NCBI RefSeq assembly: GCF_003046315.1
Contig: NZ_PZZP01000001.1
Span: 1,798,001-1,862,000 of the forward strand
Length of the DNA: 64,000 nucleotides
Direction of reading: 5' to 3'
Origin: Desmospora activa DSM 45169
GTDB lineage: Bacteria > Bacillota > Bacilli > Thermoactinomycetales > DSM-45169
The notes beneath the pieces are model-generated. The model was not told the DNA's origin, did no database searches, and saw nothing but the letters and a program-made list of their open reading frames with translations. This document shows positions 19,663-28,865 of the stretch, piece by piece (the first letter of the stretch is position 1; every line of letters starts with the position of its first letter). The position numbers and the translations under genes were made by a program.

Positions 19663-20352
19663 TTAATCTTGCCGCCCCACCAACACGGAACCCAAACGGA
19701 GAAAAGTGGCTCCCTCTTCAACGGCGATGGAATAGTCACGGGACATCCCCATCGATAGGTGGGGCATGTCCAAACGCAGATCATCCAAACTCCGCAGTCG
19801 TGCCTGCAACGATTTTAATTCCCGGAACACCGGTCGTGTCTCTTCGGGCTTCTCCGTCAGTGGGGCCATCGTCATCAGCCCCACCACTCGGATAAATGGG
19901 AGTTGCACAATTTCCCGGGCAAACTCTGGCAACTCTTGCGGTACGACTCCCTGTTTATTGGCCTCGCCGGAAACATTCACCTGGATAAAACAATGCATGG
20001 GCGTTTCCGCTTCTCCAGCTCGTTTGTTCACTTCCTCAGCGAGAGAAAACCGATCCAGGGAATGCAGGTATTGAAAGCGACCCGCCACCTGTCTTACCTT
20101 ATTCCGCTGCAAACGCCCGATAAAATGCCAGACCCCGCGATCCCCCAAAGCTTCCCACTTGGGGACCGCCTCTTGTGCCCGACTCTCGCCAATATGGACC
20201 AATCCGGTATCCAACGCTTCCCGTGTCCGTTCCTGATCTACATATTTGGTTACCGCGATGATGTTGACATCTTGGGGATCTCGGTCCGAACGACGGCATG
20301 CTTCCCGGATCTGTCGCTGTACTTGATCCCACTGCTGCTGGATTGTTATCAT
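19663..20352 (-). CDS. ylmE: PLP homeostasis protein YlmE (YggS/PROSC family)
   Basis: PLP-binding fold III protein thought to buffer pyridoxal phosphate and keep amino-acid metabolism balanced. 229 residues. The PLP lysine is in IIAVTKYVDQ near residue 36, the HFIGRLQRNK motif near 80 and the LSMGMSRDYSIAV phosphate-binding motif near 205. Overlaps ylmD by 4 nt. Confidence 0.94.
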   Translation of the reverse strand: MITIQQQWDQVQRQIREACRRSDRDPQDVNIIAVTKYVDQERTREALDTGLVHIGESRAQEAVPKWEALGDRGVWHFIGRLQRNKVRQVAGRFQYLHSLDRFSLAEEVNKRAGEAETPMHCFIQVNVSGEANKQGVVPQELPEFAREIVQLPFIRVVGLMTMAPLTEKPEETRPVFRELKSLQARLRSLDDLRLDMPHLSMGMSRDYSIAVEEGATFLRLGSVLVGRQD

Positions 20353-21185
20353 CCCAGTCGCTCACCCTTTCTTATCCCGATAAAAGCCACCATCCGTCCC
20401 GTTCTCCTTCGATCGCGCCGGTGGGAATGGAAATACTCCGGGTGACAACTGGTACACCATCCGGTTACTGCCACATTCTCTTTTTGCAATCCCTCCGCCA
20501 ACAACAAGCGTCGGTTCACCTCACGTAAATCTAACATCCATTTACCCAAGGTTGCCGGTTTTAACACCATATCCGCCTGATCCCGCAAAACTTCCCTTAC
20601 CGGAGCAGCCACCCGCTCATCCACTTCATAGCAACAACCACCGATAGAAGGGGCGATCGCTGCCCGAATTCGATCCCGCTCCGCTCCCATTCGTACCAGC
20701 TGACAAACCATCAATGGACCAATTTTGCCGACGGTTCCTCGCCAGCCGGCATGGGCCACACCTACGGCATCAATATCAGGGCTGTAAAACAGGAGTGGCA
20801 CACAATCCGCATAAAAGGAGGCGAGCAAGATGTCCGGCTCTCGGGTGATCAACCCGTCCGTCTCCGCCAATGCTGACTGGCGGGATTCCCGTCCTCTGCC
20901 CCGGTCCCCGGCCTTCACCTCTTGGATGTGGACACCATGCACCTGCTCGGCACAAGTCCAAGCGGCAAAAGGCAACTGCAACGTTTCCATCAATTGCTGT
21001 CGATCAGCAATGGCGTTCTGGGGATTTTCTCCCACATGAAGGGCGTAATTACAACTGTTGGGTATCTTTAAAGATTCGCTGTCCCGTGCGCTCATCCCTG
21101 CCACCACATGCGAAAACTCCCGTTCCCAGGGAGCCACTGTGAAAAAAGGGACAGATGCATCGGTTTGAAACTGAAAGGGTTCCAT
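20349..21185 (-). CDS. ylmD: Multicopper-oxidase-like purine nucleoside phosphorylase YlmD (YfiH/LACC1 family)
   Basis: Family enzymes act on purine nucleosides (phosphorolysis, adenosine deamination) and were earlier called polyphenol oxidases. 278 residues. The zinc/copper ligands are in place: CAEQVHG (about 80), YADCVPLL (about 125) and HAGWRGT (about 143). ATG preceded by GGGAGGG; 60 nt after ylmC and overlapping ylmE. Confidence 0.92.
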   Translation of the reverse strand: MEPFQFQTDASVPFFTVAPWEREFSHVVAGMSARDSESLKIPNSCNYALHVGENPQNAIADRQQLMETLQLPFAAWTCAEQVHGVHIQEVKAGDRGRGRESRQSALAETDGLITREPDILLASFYADCVPLLFYSPDIDAVGVAHAGWRGTVGKIGPLMVCQLVRMGAERDRIRAAIAPSIGGCCYEVDERVAAPVREVLRDQADMVLKPATLGKWMLDLREVNRRLLLAEGLQKENVAVTGWCTSCHPEYFHSHRRDRRRTGRMVAFIGIRKGERLG

Positions 21186-21245
21186 CGTCTTCCCTCCCGT
21201 TTATCAGTTTACCACAGCCCCATGGGGAGACAAGGGATTTGTCCA

Positions 21246-21551
21246 TTATGATCCTTCATTCGGCGGTTGGATTAACAACGGTTGCGGCTCGCTGTCCTGT
21301 TCTGATGAATGGCGGGCGGAGTCCAGTCTCACCAAAATGACATCAGAACCGATCTTCACGATTTGATTCCATGAAATCACCCACTCCTTTCCTCCGGTCC
21401 ACAATCCGAACAGGCGCGTTTCCCCCGGCACCATCAGTGCCCGAATGCGCCCGGATCGCAAATCGATATCCAAATCATGAATTTGCCCCAATTTCCGTCC
21501 GTCGCCAACATTGACGACATCTTTCGCTTGTAAATCCGAGATTTTAATCAT
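21246..21551 (-). CDS. ylmC: PRC-barrel protein YlmC/YmxH family
   Basis: Small protein with a PRC-barrel (about residues 1-80) containing VNVGDGRKLGQIHDLDIDL, a fold that often binds other macromolecules. 101 residues from ATG 21551, 6 nt after GAGGTG; the frame begins at GTG 21560 inside the ribosome site. Sits between sigG and ylmD as in B. subtilis. Some family members are expressed during sporulation; function unknown. Confidence 0.9.
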   Translation of the reverse strand: MIKISDLQAKDVVNVGDGRKLGQIHDLDIDLRSGRIRALMVPGETRLFGLWTGGKEWVISWNQIVKIGSDVILVRLDSARHSSEQDSEPQPLLIQPPNEGS

Positions 21552-21653
21552 GAGGACCACCTCAATTTTTTATGATTGCTTCATTTATATGGAGAACTTC
21601 CTCCATTCATTTCAGCTTGTCAAAAAAAGAGGACAGTCCAAAGCAGCAAAACG

Positions 21654-21680
21654 AAAAAAAGCCACACCCAACGGTGCGGC
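21654..21680 (-). terminator. Terminator after sigG
   Basis: Minus strand GCCGCACC / GGTGTGGC stem with T7 tail, 10 nt past the sigG stop; separates sigG from ylmC. Confidence 0.9.
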
Positions 21681-21690
21681 AGGGGAATTC

Positions 21691-22464
21691 CTATTCGATA
21701 AACTTGTTCATCTGCTGGATCGCTGCTTTCTCCAGTCGGGAAACTTGCGCTTGGGAAATTCCAATCTCGTCCGCCACCTCCATCTGCGTTTTCCCTTCAA
21801 AGAAACGCATGGATAAGATCATTTTTTCCCTGTTGTTCAGCTTGCCCATCGCTTCCCGGAGGGCGATCTCCTCCACCCAGCTCACATCTTTGTCATCGGA
21901 CAGTTGATCCATGACGTAAATGGGATCGCCTCCATCCTGAAATATCGGTTCAAACAGAGAAACAGGATCTTGAATCGCATCCAGCGCGAAAACCACTTCC
22001 TCTTTTGATACACTTAACGCCTCTGAAATTTCGTTAATGGTGGGTTCGCGCGAGTGGCGATAAGTGAGTGTATCTCTCACCTGCAACGCTTTATAGGCGA
22101 TGTCGCGCAAGGACCGGGATACCCGAATCGGATTGTTGTCCCGAAGATAGCGGCGAATTTCGCCGATAATCATCGGTACTGCATAAGTGGAGAACTTCAC
22201 GTTTTGGCTCAGATCGAAATTATCGATCGCTTTCATCAAGCCGATGCAACCCACTTGGAACAGGTCGTCCACATTTTCCCCGCGGTTGTTGAAGCGTTGG
22301 ATCACACTTAACACCAGACGCAGGTTTCCGTTTACCAGCTTCTCTCTGGCGGAGCGATCCCCTTCTTCCTGCAGGGAGCGGAATAGGGCGCGCATTTCCT
22401 CATTTTTGAGGACCGGCAATTTTGATGTGTCCACTCCGCATATTTCCACTTTGTTTCGCGCCAT
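21691..22464 (-). CDS. sigG: Late forespore sigma factor SigG
   Basis: Directs late gene expression in the forespore. 257 residues. Region 2 (NVDDLFQVGCIGLMKAIDNF), region 3, and region 4 with the helix-turn-helix QMEVADEIGISQAQVSRLEK are intact. The start ATG 22464 gives the typical MARNKVEICGVDTSKLPVL N-terminus and follows AGGAGGGG; the open frame continues 35 codons upstream without homology. Its ribosome site can be sequestered by the hairpin at 22472-22512, and a terminator separates it from sigE. Confidence 0.98.
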   Translation of the reverse strand: MARNKVEICGVDTSKLPVLKNEEMRALFRSLQEEGDRSAREKLVNGNLRLVLSVIQRFNNRGENVDDLFQVGCIGLMKAIDNFDLSQNVKFSTYAVPMIIGEIRRYLRDNNPIRVSRSLRDIAYKALQVRDTLTYRHSREPTINEISEALSVSKEEVVFALDAIQDPVSLFEPIFQDGGDPIYVMDQLSDDKDVSWVEEIALREAMGKLNNREKMILSMRFFEGKTQMEVADEIGISQAQVSRLEKAAIQQMNKFIE

Positions 22465-22471
22465 GGATTCC

Positions 22472-22512
22472 CCTCCTACGGATACGTTACTGTCAAGTAT
22501 CTCCTTTGGAGG
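22472..22512 (-). promoter_or_regulatory. Leader hairpin masking the sigG ribosome binding site
   Basis: Minus strand: CCTCC (22508-22512) can pair with GGAGG of the ribosome site (22472-22476), and inside it GATAC (22497-22501) pairs with GTATC (22481-22485). A comparable leader hairpin has been described for B. subtilis sigG. Pairing is seen by eye; stability not computed. Confidence 0.6.
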
Positions 22513-22531
22513 TGAAATTATAATCTTAATC

Positions 22532-22563
22532 AAAAAAGCAACAAGCTGCCGAAACCGGCAGCC
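22532..22563 (-). terminator. Terminator after sigE
   Basis: Minus strand GGCTGCC-loop-GGCAGC stem followed by a T-rich tract ending in T6, overlapping the sequence just past the sigE stop. It should limit read-through of the spoIIG transcript into sigG. Confidence 0.8.
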
Positions 22564-22569
22564 CGTCAC

Positions 22570-23292
22570 TTAAACCATTTTATTAAATTCTTTGCGAAGT
22601 CGTTTGATAATTCGTTTTTCCAGGCGGGAGATATAGGATTGAGAGATTCCCAACAGATCCGCCACATCTTTTTGTGTCTTTTCTTCGCCGCCGTTGAGAC
22701 CAAAGCGGAGCTCCATAATCTTCCGCTCTCGCTCCGATAATTTCAGTAAAGCGGTGCGTAGGATTTTGCGATCCACCTGATCCTCGATGTTGCGGTAGAT
22801 TGTATCGTTCTCCGTTCCCATCACATCGGACAAAAGCAACTCATTGCCATCCCAGTCCATGTTGAGCGGTTCATCAAAGGAAACTTCGGAACGTATCTTG
22901 TTGTTGCGGCGCAAAAACATCAAGATTTCATTCTCGATACAGCGAGAGGCGTAAGTAGCCAACTTTATCTTCTTTGTAGGATCAAAGGTGTTGACCGCCT
23001 TGATCAACCCGATCGTTCCGATGGAGACGAGATCTTCGATGTTTATGCCCGTATTTTCAAACTTTCGAGCAATATAGACGACCAAGCGTAGATTCCGCTC
23101 AATCAACATCGCCCGCACAGCGGTATCACCGTTGGGGAGTTTATCCAAAAGGTGTGCTTCTTCCTCCCGCGTTAGTGGGGGAGGCAACGCTTCACTCCCG
23201 CCGATGTAATAGATCTCTTCCCCTTTTAGTCCGATCTGGATCAAAATCCGATACCAGAGCAGTTGCAGTGCCAATTTCCACTTGACTACCAT
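22570..23292 (-). CDS. sigE: Early mother-cell sigma factor SigE (pro-protein)
   Basis: Mother-cell sigma factor made as an inactive precursor. 240 residues. The first ~29 residues form the amphipathic pro-sequence, and the conserved [16 protein letters not shown] stretch holds the expected cleavage site by SpoIIGA. Regions 2 and 4 are intact (final helix-turn-helix [19 protein letters not shown]). ATG with AGGAGG 9 nt upstream, 31 nt after spoIIGA. Confidence 0.98.
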   Translation of the reverse strand: MVVKWKLALQLLWYRILIQIGLKGEEIYYIGGSEALPPPLTREEEAHLLDKLPNGDTAVRAMLIERNLRLVVYIARKFENTGINIEDLVSIGTIGLIKAVNTFDPTKKIKLATYASRCIENEILMFLRRNNKIRSEVSFDEPLNMDWDGNELLLSDVMGTENDTIYRNIEDQVDRKILRTALLKLSERERKIMELRFGLNGGEEKTQKDVADLLGISQSYISRLEKRIIKRLRKEFNKMV

Positions 23293-23323
23293 GGCTCGTT
23301 ACCTCCTCTTATCAGATTGATCC

Positions 23324-24232
23324 TCATCCCGCCACCTGCATCGCCGCTGGATGAAGAATCGCTTGATAACTACCATCCGAGGACAACCTGCCAGTATCCA
23401 ATCCGATCAACACCTGCCCCGACTCCACCCATGTCCCTTTTTGATGCACATCCACCCGATCCGGTTTAAAGGCCAACAGCATGCCGCCGTCACCAGCCGC
23501 TCCACGGTAGGGAACCAACCGTACCCGCGTCAGCCAAGCTGGTGGCAACCCCTCTCCGAGCGTATTCCAATCTTTGCTTTTGGCCATCTGAATCACCTCA
23601 GGAGGTAACACATTCGCCAGTCGACCGATTTCCACCATCATCACCGGAGTGCGACTGATGGGATCGCGAAGTTGATTGCCTGTATCGATCAGACCGACAA
23701 ATTCCAACCGTACTCCCGCAACCGTAATCGCTACCGTGGTTAAGTATTCGTGCATCACTTGACGATCCTGCAACGATCGAAACGATACCCGCGTATAAAA
23801 CCAGACGAAAGGAAATGCAGCCAACACAAACACCCACGAAACGGGCGAACCCCAACCGGAGGCGTAACTGATAAATAGACCACCACCGGTTTCCAAACCG
23901 GCACCCAACAAGTAGTGGAGAGCGAACATTCCTCCACCGGTGACAAAGGAGATCAAGTAAAAGGTACCCAGATTCCGCAAAAATGCCAACGGAGCCCGGA
24001 ACCCCATCGCCACTGTGACCATGAGAATGGACACAAGCAGTTTCCCGCCAAATGTATAGGCTAACGTCAACGGTTGCCACAAGTGCCAGACCGCATAAAT
24101 CGCCCCAATCACCGCTGCCGCCGCGATCCGCCAAAAAGGCGTTCGCTGGCGCCGGATGGCCGCGGTCAACCACAGGATCAGCCCGTCGATACATAGGTTG
24201 AGCAAAAAGACCATATCGGCATATACTACCAT
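23324..24232 (-). CDS. spoIIGA: Pro-sigma-E processing aspartic protease SpoIIGA
   Basis: Septal membrane protease that activates pro-SigE in response to the forespore signal SpoIIR. 302 residues: five hydrophobic segments in residues 1-150, then a cytoplasmic protease domain with catalytic Asp183 in GLIDTGNQ and the later VPYRG motif. Starts at ATG 24232 after AAAGGGA. Co-transcribed with sigE from the promoter at 24264-24330. Confidence 0.96.
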   Translation of the reverse strand: MVVYADMVFLLNLCIDGLILWLTAAIRRQRTPFWRIAAAAVIGAIYAVWHLWQPLTLAYTFGGKLLVSILMVTVAMGFRAPLAFLRNLGTFYLISFVTGGGMFALHYLLGAGLETGGGLFISYASGWGSPVSWVFVLAAFPFVWFYTRVSFRSLQDRQVMHEYLTTVAITVAGVRLEFVGLIDTGNQLRDPISRTPVMMVEIGRLANVLPPEVIQMAKSKDWNTLGEGLPPAWLTRVRLVPYRGAAGDGGMLLAFKPDRVDVHQKGTWVESGQVLIGLDTGRLSSDGSYQAILHPAAMQVAG

Positions 24233-24263
24233 TTTTAGGTCCCTTTCCCGTCAAGGTGTCCCC

Positions 24264-24330
24264 AGTATATCTCAATCAATTTTCAATGTCTGTCTAAACT
24301 TGCTGCTTGTGCAGGACTTTTTTTGTCAAA
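24264..24330 (-). promoter_or_regulatory. Spo0A-type spoIIG promoter
   Basis: Minus strand: -35 TAGACA (24291-24296), an unusually long 21-bp spacer, -10 TATACT (24264-24269). B. subtilis spoIIG is known for a comparable over-long spacer that Spo0A~P compensates. A perfect 0A box TTTGTCAAA lies at 24322-24330 and a 7/9 box (24289-24297) overlaps the -35, the arrangement expected for Spo0A activation. Confidence 0.7.
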
Positions 24331-24338
24331 AATCGATG

Positions 24339-24369
24339 AAAAAAAGAACTAACCCAAACGGTTGGTTCT
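24339..24369 (-). terminator. Terminator insulating spoIIG from ftsZ-side transcription
   Basis: Minus strand GAACCAACC / GGGTTAGTTC stem with T7 tail, just upstream of the spoIIG promoter. Confidence 0.88.
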
Positions 24370-24370
24370 C

Positions 24371-24407
24371 AGATTAATGATAGTGTGGGCCCGGGTCTCG
24401 ATTTCCA
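24371..24407. repeat. 36-bp dispersed repeat, copy 1
   Basis: Begins AGATTAATGA and contains GCCCGGGTCTCGATTTCC. Similar to copies at 40917-40951 and 63132-63167. It lies between the spoIIG terminator and the aldehyde dehydrogenase remnant. Confidence 0.6.
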
Positions 24408-24459
24408 TCTTCCCTTCATCAGCAGTCAACATCATCAATACCACTAGGTTGGTTCTACC

Positions 24460-25295
24460 TCAATCCAGTTTTACCGAGATATACTTTAGCTCCAAATACT
24501 CCTCGATCCCATGACGGCCGCCTTCGCGGCCTAGGCCGCTCTCTTTTACACCGCCGAAAGGCGCCTGCACGGTAGAAGGTACTCCGTCATTAACACCGAC
24601 GATACCATACTCCAGCTTTTCGGAGACTCGGATAGCACGAGCCAAATCGCGGGTATACACATAGGCGGCTAAGCCGTAGCGTGAATCGTTCGCTTTGTTC
24701 AATGCTTCTTCTTCCGATGCAAAAGCGTGGATTGGAAGGACCGGGCCAAAGGTTTCTTCATGTTCCACCAACATTTCGGCATGGGTATCGACCAATACCG
24801 TCGGTTCATAAAAGTTCCCCGTTCGTTCTCCAGCGATCCGCTTACCGTCGGTGGCGATGCGAGCGCCTTTTACTACCGCATCCTGCACATGTCGCTCCAC
24901 CTTTTTCATCGCTTGTTCATCGATCAAAGGTCCAATCTGCACGCCTTCCGTTAACCCGTCACCCACCTGTAAAGCGGCCGCCATCCGAGCCAGAATCGCG
25001 GCAAATTCTTCTTTTACACGATAATGCACATAGACGCGGTTGGTACAGACAAGGTTTGACCAGCATTGCGAAATTTGCTGGCGATCACCTCGCGAGCTGC
25101 CGCTTTTAAATCGGCATCCTCAAACACCAAAAACGGTGCATGCCCTCCCAGTTCAAGGCTGACCCGCTTCACTGTGTCCGCCGCTTTTCTCATTAAGATC
25201 TTGCCTACTTCCGTAGAACCGGTAAAGGTGATCTTTCGTACCCGTTCATCTTGTAACAGCACATCGCCAATCGCGGCCGCATCGGTTCCGGTGAG
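24460..25295 (-). pseudogene. Aldehyde dehydrogenase remnant (succinate-semialdehyde dehydrogenase type)
   Basis: Two overlapping frames together encode about the last 275 residues of an ALDH; homology starts abruptly at [14 protein letters not shown] (near 25295), so roughly the first 200 residues are gone. [18 protein letters not shown] and FGPVLP motifs are recognisable. One base is missing at 25051-25052: the expected AGQTC-V-C-T-N-R reads AGQT, then out of frame. The lost base falls in the catalytic cysteine codon, so the protein is doubly dead. It occupies the ftsZ-spoIIGA gap where B. subtilis has bpr. Confidence 0.88.
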
Positions 25296-25401
25296 GTTTT
25301 CACGTTGATTGCTCCTTTCTGTATGCATCGATCAACCGGAAAAGCCGATCTGTCAATCACATTCCCGCCGCCCAATCAAATAAGCTTATATTGATACATA
25401 C

Positions 25402-25439
25402 AAAAGCTCAGAGTCCATGTCGGACTGCTGAGCTTTTTT
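25402..25439. terminator. Terminator after ftsZ (bidirectional)
   Basis: AAAAGCTCAG-AGTCC / GGACT-CTGAGCTTTTTT; a long A/T-flanked hairpin 30 bp past the ftsZ stop. Confidence 0.9.
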
Positions 25440-25469
25440 GACGAAATCAATCACGGTTTGGTACCACCG

Positions 25470-26579
25470 TTACTTCTTGCGGCGATGGCGCAGGAAAGTA
25501 GGGATCTCCAAGCCGCCGTCTTCTTTGACGTTGGGCCGAACGATGTCCACTACTTGGCTATGATGGGTCGATTCCTTTTTTTCCTCAAAAGCAAACTGAG
25601 GTTTCCCCTTTGCCTGCTCCTGTTCCTTGCCATCAAAGCCGGTAGCGATGACCGTCACCATGATTTCATCCTTTAGTTCTTCATTGATCACCGCACCAAA
25701 AATCATGTTCACTTCCGGATCGGAAGCGGAAGCAACAATGTCTGCGGCTTCATTAACCTCATATAGACTGAGGTTGGTACCGCCGGTGATGTTCATCAGG
25801 ACGCCGCGCGCGCCATCGATGGAGGTTTCCAGGAGTGGGCTGCAGATCGCTTTTTTGGCTGCTTCCGTCGCACGAGATTCCCCTGTCGCCATGCCAATAC
25901 CCATCAGGGCGGAGCCGCGCTCCGTCATAATCGTTTTGACGTCAGCAAAATCCAGGTTGATCAAGCCGGGCACGGCGATTAAGTCTGAAATACCCTGAAC
26001 ACCTTGGCGCAAGACATTATCCGCCTCCCGGAACGCTTCCAACATGGGGGTGTTTTTATCCACGATCTCCAACAGGCGATCATTGGGAATCACAATTAAG
26101 GTGTCCACCTTCTCTTTTAACTCTGCGATTCCTTGATCCGCCTGTAACGAGCGTTTCCGCCCTTCAAATGTGAAGGGACGGGTCACCACACCGACGGTAA
26201 GGGCTCCTTGCTCACGAGCGACCGCCGCAATCTCCGGAGCGGCACCAGTACCTGTCCCGCCGCCCATTCCGGCGGTAACAAACACCATGTCCGCTCCCTT
26301 GAGCACATTTTCGATGTTATCCAAGCTCTCTTCAGCCGCTTTTTTCCCAACGGAGGGATTGGCGCCAGCCCCGAGCCCTCGGGTTAATTTTTCCCCGATC
26401 TGGAGTTTGATCGGAGCGTGGGAGCGGTTGAGAGCCTGGGCGTCCGTATTGGCGGCGATAAACTCTACCCCTTGTACTCCACCCTCAATCATGCGGTTCA
26501 CGGCGTTACTACCACCGCCACCCACTCCGATGACCTTAATTTGGGCTATTTGTTCTACTTCCATATCAAACTCCAACAT
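25470..26579 (-). CDS. ftsZ: Cell division tubulin FtsZ
   Basis: GTPase that forms the Z ring. 369 residues. The nucleotide-binding [13 protein letters not shown] (about 20) and tubulin signature [10 protein letters not shown] (about 107) are intact, followed by a short acidic/Gln linker and the conserved C-terminal peptide [11 protein letters not shown] that binds FtsA, SepF and others. Start ATG 26579 gives [18 protein letters not shown], 7 nt from GGAGGG; a 10-codon upstream extension has no support. Follows ftsA by 38 bp. Confidence 0.98.
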   Translation of the reverse strand: MLEFDMEVEQIAQIKVIGVGGGGSNAVNRMIEGGVQGVEFIAANTDAQALNRSHAPIKLQIGEKLTRGLGAGANPSVGKKAAEESLDNIENVLKGADMVFVTAGMGGGTGTGAAPEIAAVAREQGALTVGVVTRPFTFEGRKRSLQADQGIAELKEKVDTLIVIPNDRLLEIVDKNTPMLEAFREADNVLRQGVQGISDLIAVPGLINLDFADVKTIMTERGSALMGIGMATGESRATEAAKKAICSPLLETSIDGARGVLMNITGGTNLSLYEVNEAADIVASASDPEVNMIFGAVINEELKDEIMVTVIATGFDGKEQEQAKGKPQFAFEEKKESTHHSQVVDIVRPNVKEDGGLEIPTFLRHRRKK

Positions 26580-26617
26580 CAAACGTCCCTCCAATAACGA
26601 AAGTTTCAATCGATGGT

Positions 26618-27853
26618 TCAGATAAATTCACTGAACCAGTTTTTCATGCGTTCCAGTGTAGAGGGGCCCCGTTTCTTTTTGGGGGATCGATGATGCCCTT
26701 CTTCCGATTCCCCCTGACGAAGCATCCACCGTTTTTGAATATAGTGGATCATACCCACGCCGCTGGTGAAAGAAGGGTCTTGCACGCCGATATGTTCAGG
26801 GGAGACCACCCGCACCGCCTGCCCCAATTCGCTTTGTGCGACGCGCAAAATGTGTGGGGTGGACAATACACCTCCCGTCAGAACATAACCGCCGGCAGGG
26901 TCCCCATCATACCCCATCTCCTCCACCTGTTCACGGATCAGCTGAAAAATCTCCGCGATCCGTGGCTCAATAATCATCGCCAACTCTTCCTGGTTGATCG
27001 TATTTTCTCGATTGCTACCGATGGTGGGTACCGGAAACGAAATGTCTCCGGAAGCTTCTTTTACCGTGGCGACGCCGTATTTTCGCTTTACCTTTTCCGC
27101 TGCTTCCGAATGGGTTCTTAGGCCGATGGCAATATCGTTGGTAATGTATTCACCACCGATGGGCAACACGGCCGTCGCTGCCAACTGACCCTGCTCAAAA
27201 ACGGCAATGGAAGTAGCCCCACCCCCGACGTCCGCCAGGACGACTCCCATATTTTTTTCATCAGCCGACAGACAAATTTCGCTGGCTGCGAGGGGAAGTA
27301 GCAGGATTCCTGCCACAGATAATGAAGCCTTCTCCACACATCGGAGGACATTGTGAATAATCGTTTTCGATCCCGTTACAATGATGGCTTCCACTTCCAG
27401 ACGAACACCCACCATCCCGTGGGGATCTTGTACATCACTGAGGCCATCCACCACGAATTGTTTCGGCACGACTTCGATAATCGCCCGCTCCGGAGGCAAC
27501 GCAATCACGCGGGCCGCCTGCATGACCCGCTCGATATCCTGCCTTCCGATTTCCCGGTTCTCGCTGGAAACCGCCACCACTCCGTGACTGGGCTGGAGCG
27601 AAACATGGTTACCGGTAATACCGACAAACACTTTGGAAATTTCTATGCCAACCATTCGTTCCGCATGGTCAATTGCTTCCCGGATCGATTGAACGGCTTG
27701 GTCGATGTCAATGATGGCCCCTTTCTTCGTCCCCTTGGCGACCGCCGATCCGACGCCGACAATTTGCGTACTCTCTTTTGTCACCTCGGCGACGATCACT
27801 CGTACCTTGGATGTTCCGATGTCTAAGCTGACAATGAACTCTCCACTGCTCAA
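26618..27853 (-). CDS. ftsA: Cell division actin-like protein FtsA
   Basis: Actin-fold ATPase that tethers FtsZ to the membrane through a C-terminal amphipathic helix. 411 residues. Phosphate-1 motif [13 protein letters not shown] at the N-terminus, a 1C domain after about residue 85, and the terminal helix [12 protein letters not shown]. Starts with TTG 27853, about 10 nt after AAGGAGG; no better in-frame start exists. Confidence 0.96.
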   Translation of the reverse strand: MSSGEFIVSLDIGTSKVRVIVAEVTKESTQIVGVGSAVAKGTKKGAIIDIDQAVQSIREAIDHAERMVGIEISKVFVGITGNHVSLQPSHGVVAVSSENREIGRQDIERVMQAARVIALPPERAIIEVVPKQFVVDGLSDVQDPHGMVGVRLEVEAIIVTGSKTIIHNVLRCVEKASLSVAGILLLPLAASEICLSADEKNMGVVLADVGGGATSIAVFEQGQLAATAVLPIGGEYITNDIAIGLRTHSEAAEKVKRKYGVATVKEASGDISFPVPTIGSNRENTINQEELAMIIEPRIAEIFQLIREQVEEMGYDGDPAGGYVLTGGVLSTPHILRVAQSELGQAVRVVSPEHIGVQDPSFTSGVGMIHYIQKRWMLRQGESEEGHHRSPKKKRGPSTLERMKNWFSEFI

Positions 27854-27953
27854 ATCCTGGGCACCTCCTTGCCCGAGAATCGTTCAACGGTGGTGGAAAT
27901 CTTCATTTTTTAAAAGAGGGGAGAAGCGAAGGGAGATTCCGCTTGTATCACAA

Positions 27954-27981
27954 CTATTCAACATGAAGGGAGATTTCCCCT
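27954..27981 (-). promoter_or_regulatory. Candidate sigma-H promoter of ftsA-ftsZ
   Basis: Minus strand AGGGGAAAT (27973-27981), 10-bp gap, GTTGAATAG (27954-27962); each 8/9 to the sigma-H elements RNAGGAWWW and RNNGAATWW. B. subtilis ftsAZ has a sigma-H promoter in the same place, which raises the prior. Spacer is slightly short. Confidence 0.45.
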
Positions 27982-28024
27982 TTTTCCCACTCAACTTTTT
28001 CTATGGTGAGAAAACGGTGTTTTT

Positions 28025-28744
28025 TTACTTTTTTTCCGGATCAAACCATGTGCTTTCCAACAGATTTAACGTACCCGGTGGGCGATCGCGAAACATGGAA
28101 TAATAGGGGATTTTCTCGGTAAAATCTTGGATGCGCACGCGCACGGTATGATTGTTGCGCGTATAGACTTGGACCAGATCCGGATATGTAGCGTCTTCAC
28201 CTGGGCGAATCTCGGACAGGTCCATTTGGATTCGCTTTGGAAGATCGGCCAATCCGCGGGCAAGGGCGGGATCGATCTCCTCCCCTTTTTTCCATCCTTT
28301 CAAAAGGGGCTTGTCCAGCGAATCGGACCAAGTACGGTTGGTCAACACTTTTCCATTTGCCAAAACTGGATAAGCGTCGGAACCATCCATCCAAAACGCA
28401 ACCCGCTCCGATTCCTTCACCTCGATCACCACTGTTCCAGGAAAGACCTTGGTTATCGCCGCCTCCTTTACCTCGGACAGAGCGGCTATCCGTTCTTCCG
28501 CCTCCTCACCATCCCAATGAAAATAAGAGCTCCCCTCGTTTAGTCGGGCCAGTTGTAAGAGCTCTTCTTCCGTTACCATATGGTTCCCCTTGATCTGTAC
28601 ATCCCGGATCTCTCCCAAGGGGGATTTTAAAAACAGCAGAATCAATACCCCTGTAAAAAAGAGCAGAATGGACAGAATCGCCGTCACTGAAGGAGGCTTA
28701 CGGGAACGGGTGGATGAAGGTAAGGGACGCATCCGCTCTTCCAT
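28025..28744 (-). CDS. divIB: Cell division protein DivIB (FtsQ)
   Basis: Bitopic divisome protein working with FtsL and DivIC. 239 residues: a short basic cytoplasmic tail, one membrane segment (AILSILLFFTGVLILLFL), a POTRA domain starting IRDVQIKGNHMVTEEEL, and the FtsQ/DivIB beta domain. ATG 28744 with AAGGAG 7 nt upstream; the frame is open 35 codons further but overlaps the promoter at 28802-28831. Confidence 0.94.
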   Translation of the reverse strand: MEERMRPLPSSTRSRKPPSVTAILSILLFFTGVLILLFLKSPLGEIRDVQIKGNHMVTEEELLQLARLNEGSSYFHWDGEEAEERIAALSEVKEAAITKVFPGTVVIEVKESERVAFWMDGSDAYPVLANGKVLTNRTWSDSLDKPLLKGWKKGEEIDPALARGLADLPKRIQMDLSEIRPGEDATYPDLVQVYTRNNHTVRVRIQDFTEKIPYYSMFRDRPPGTLNLLESTWFDPEKK

Positions 28745-28801
28745 GGCGACACTCCTTTCGGTCGAAACACCATGAAATGAACCTTTTTTTATGTTACCAC
28801 A

Positions 28802-28831
28802 AACATAGGGTTCTCGGGTCCACCCTGTCAA
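28802..28831 (-). promoter_or_regulatory. Sigma-A promoter of divIB-ftsA-ftsZ
   Basis: Minus strand TTGACA (28826-28831), 18-bp spacer, TATGTT (28802-28807), immediately after the murA terminator. Confidence 0.7.
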
Positions 28832-28832
28832 T

Positions 28833-28865
28833 AAAAAACAGCGCACCAATGTGTCGCTGTTTTTT
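28833..28865 (-). terminator. Terminator at the end of murA
   Basis: AAAAACAGCG-loop-CGCTGTTTTTT hairpin that begins at the murA stop codon; marks the end of the main mraZ-to-murA transcription unit. Confidence 0.9.
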
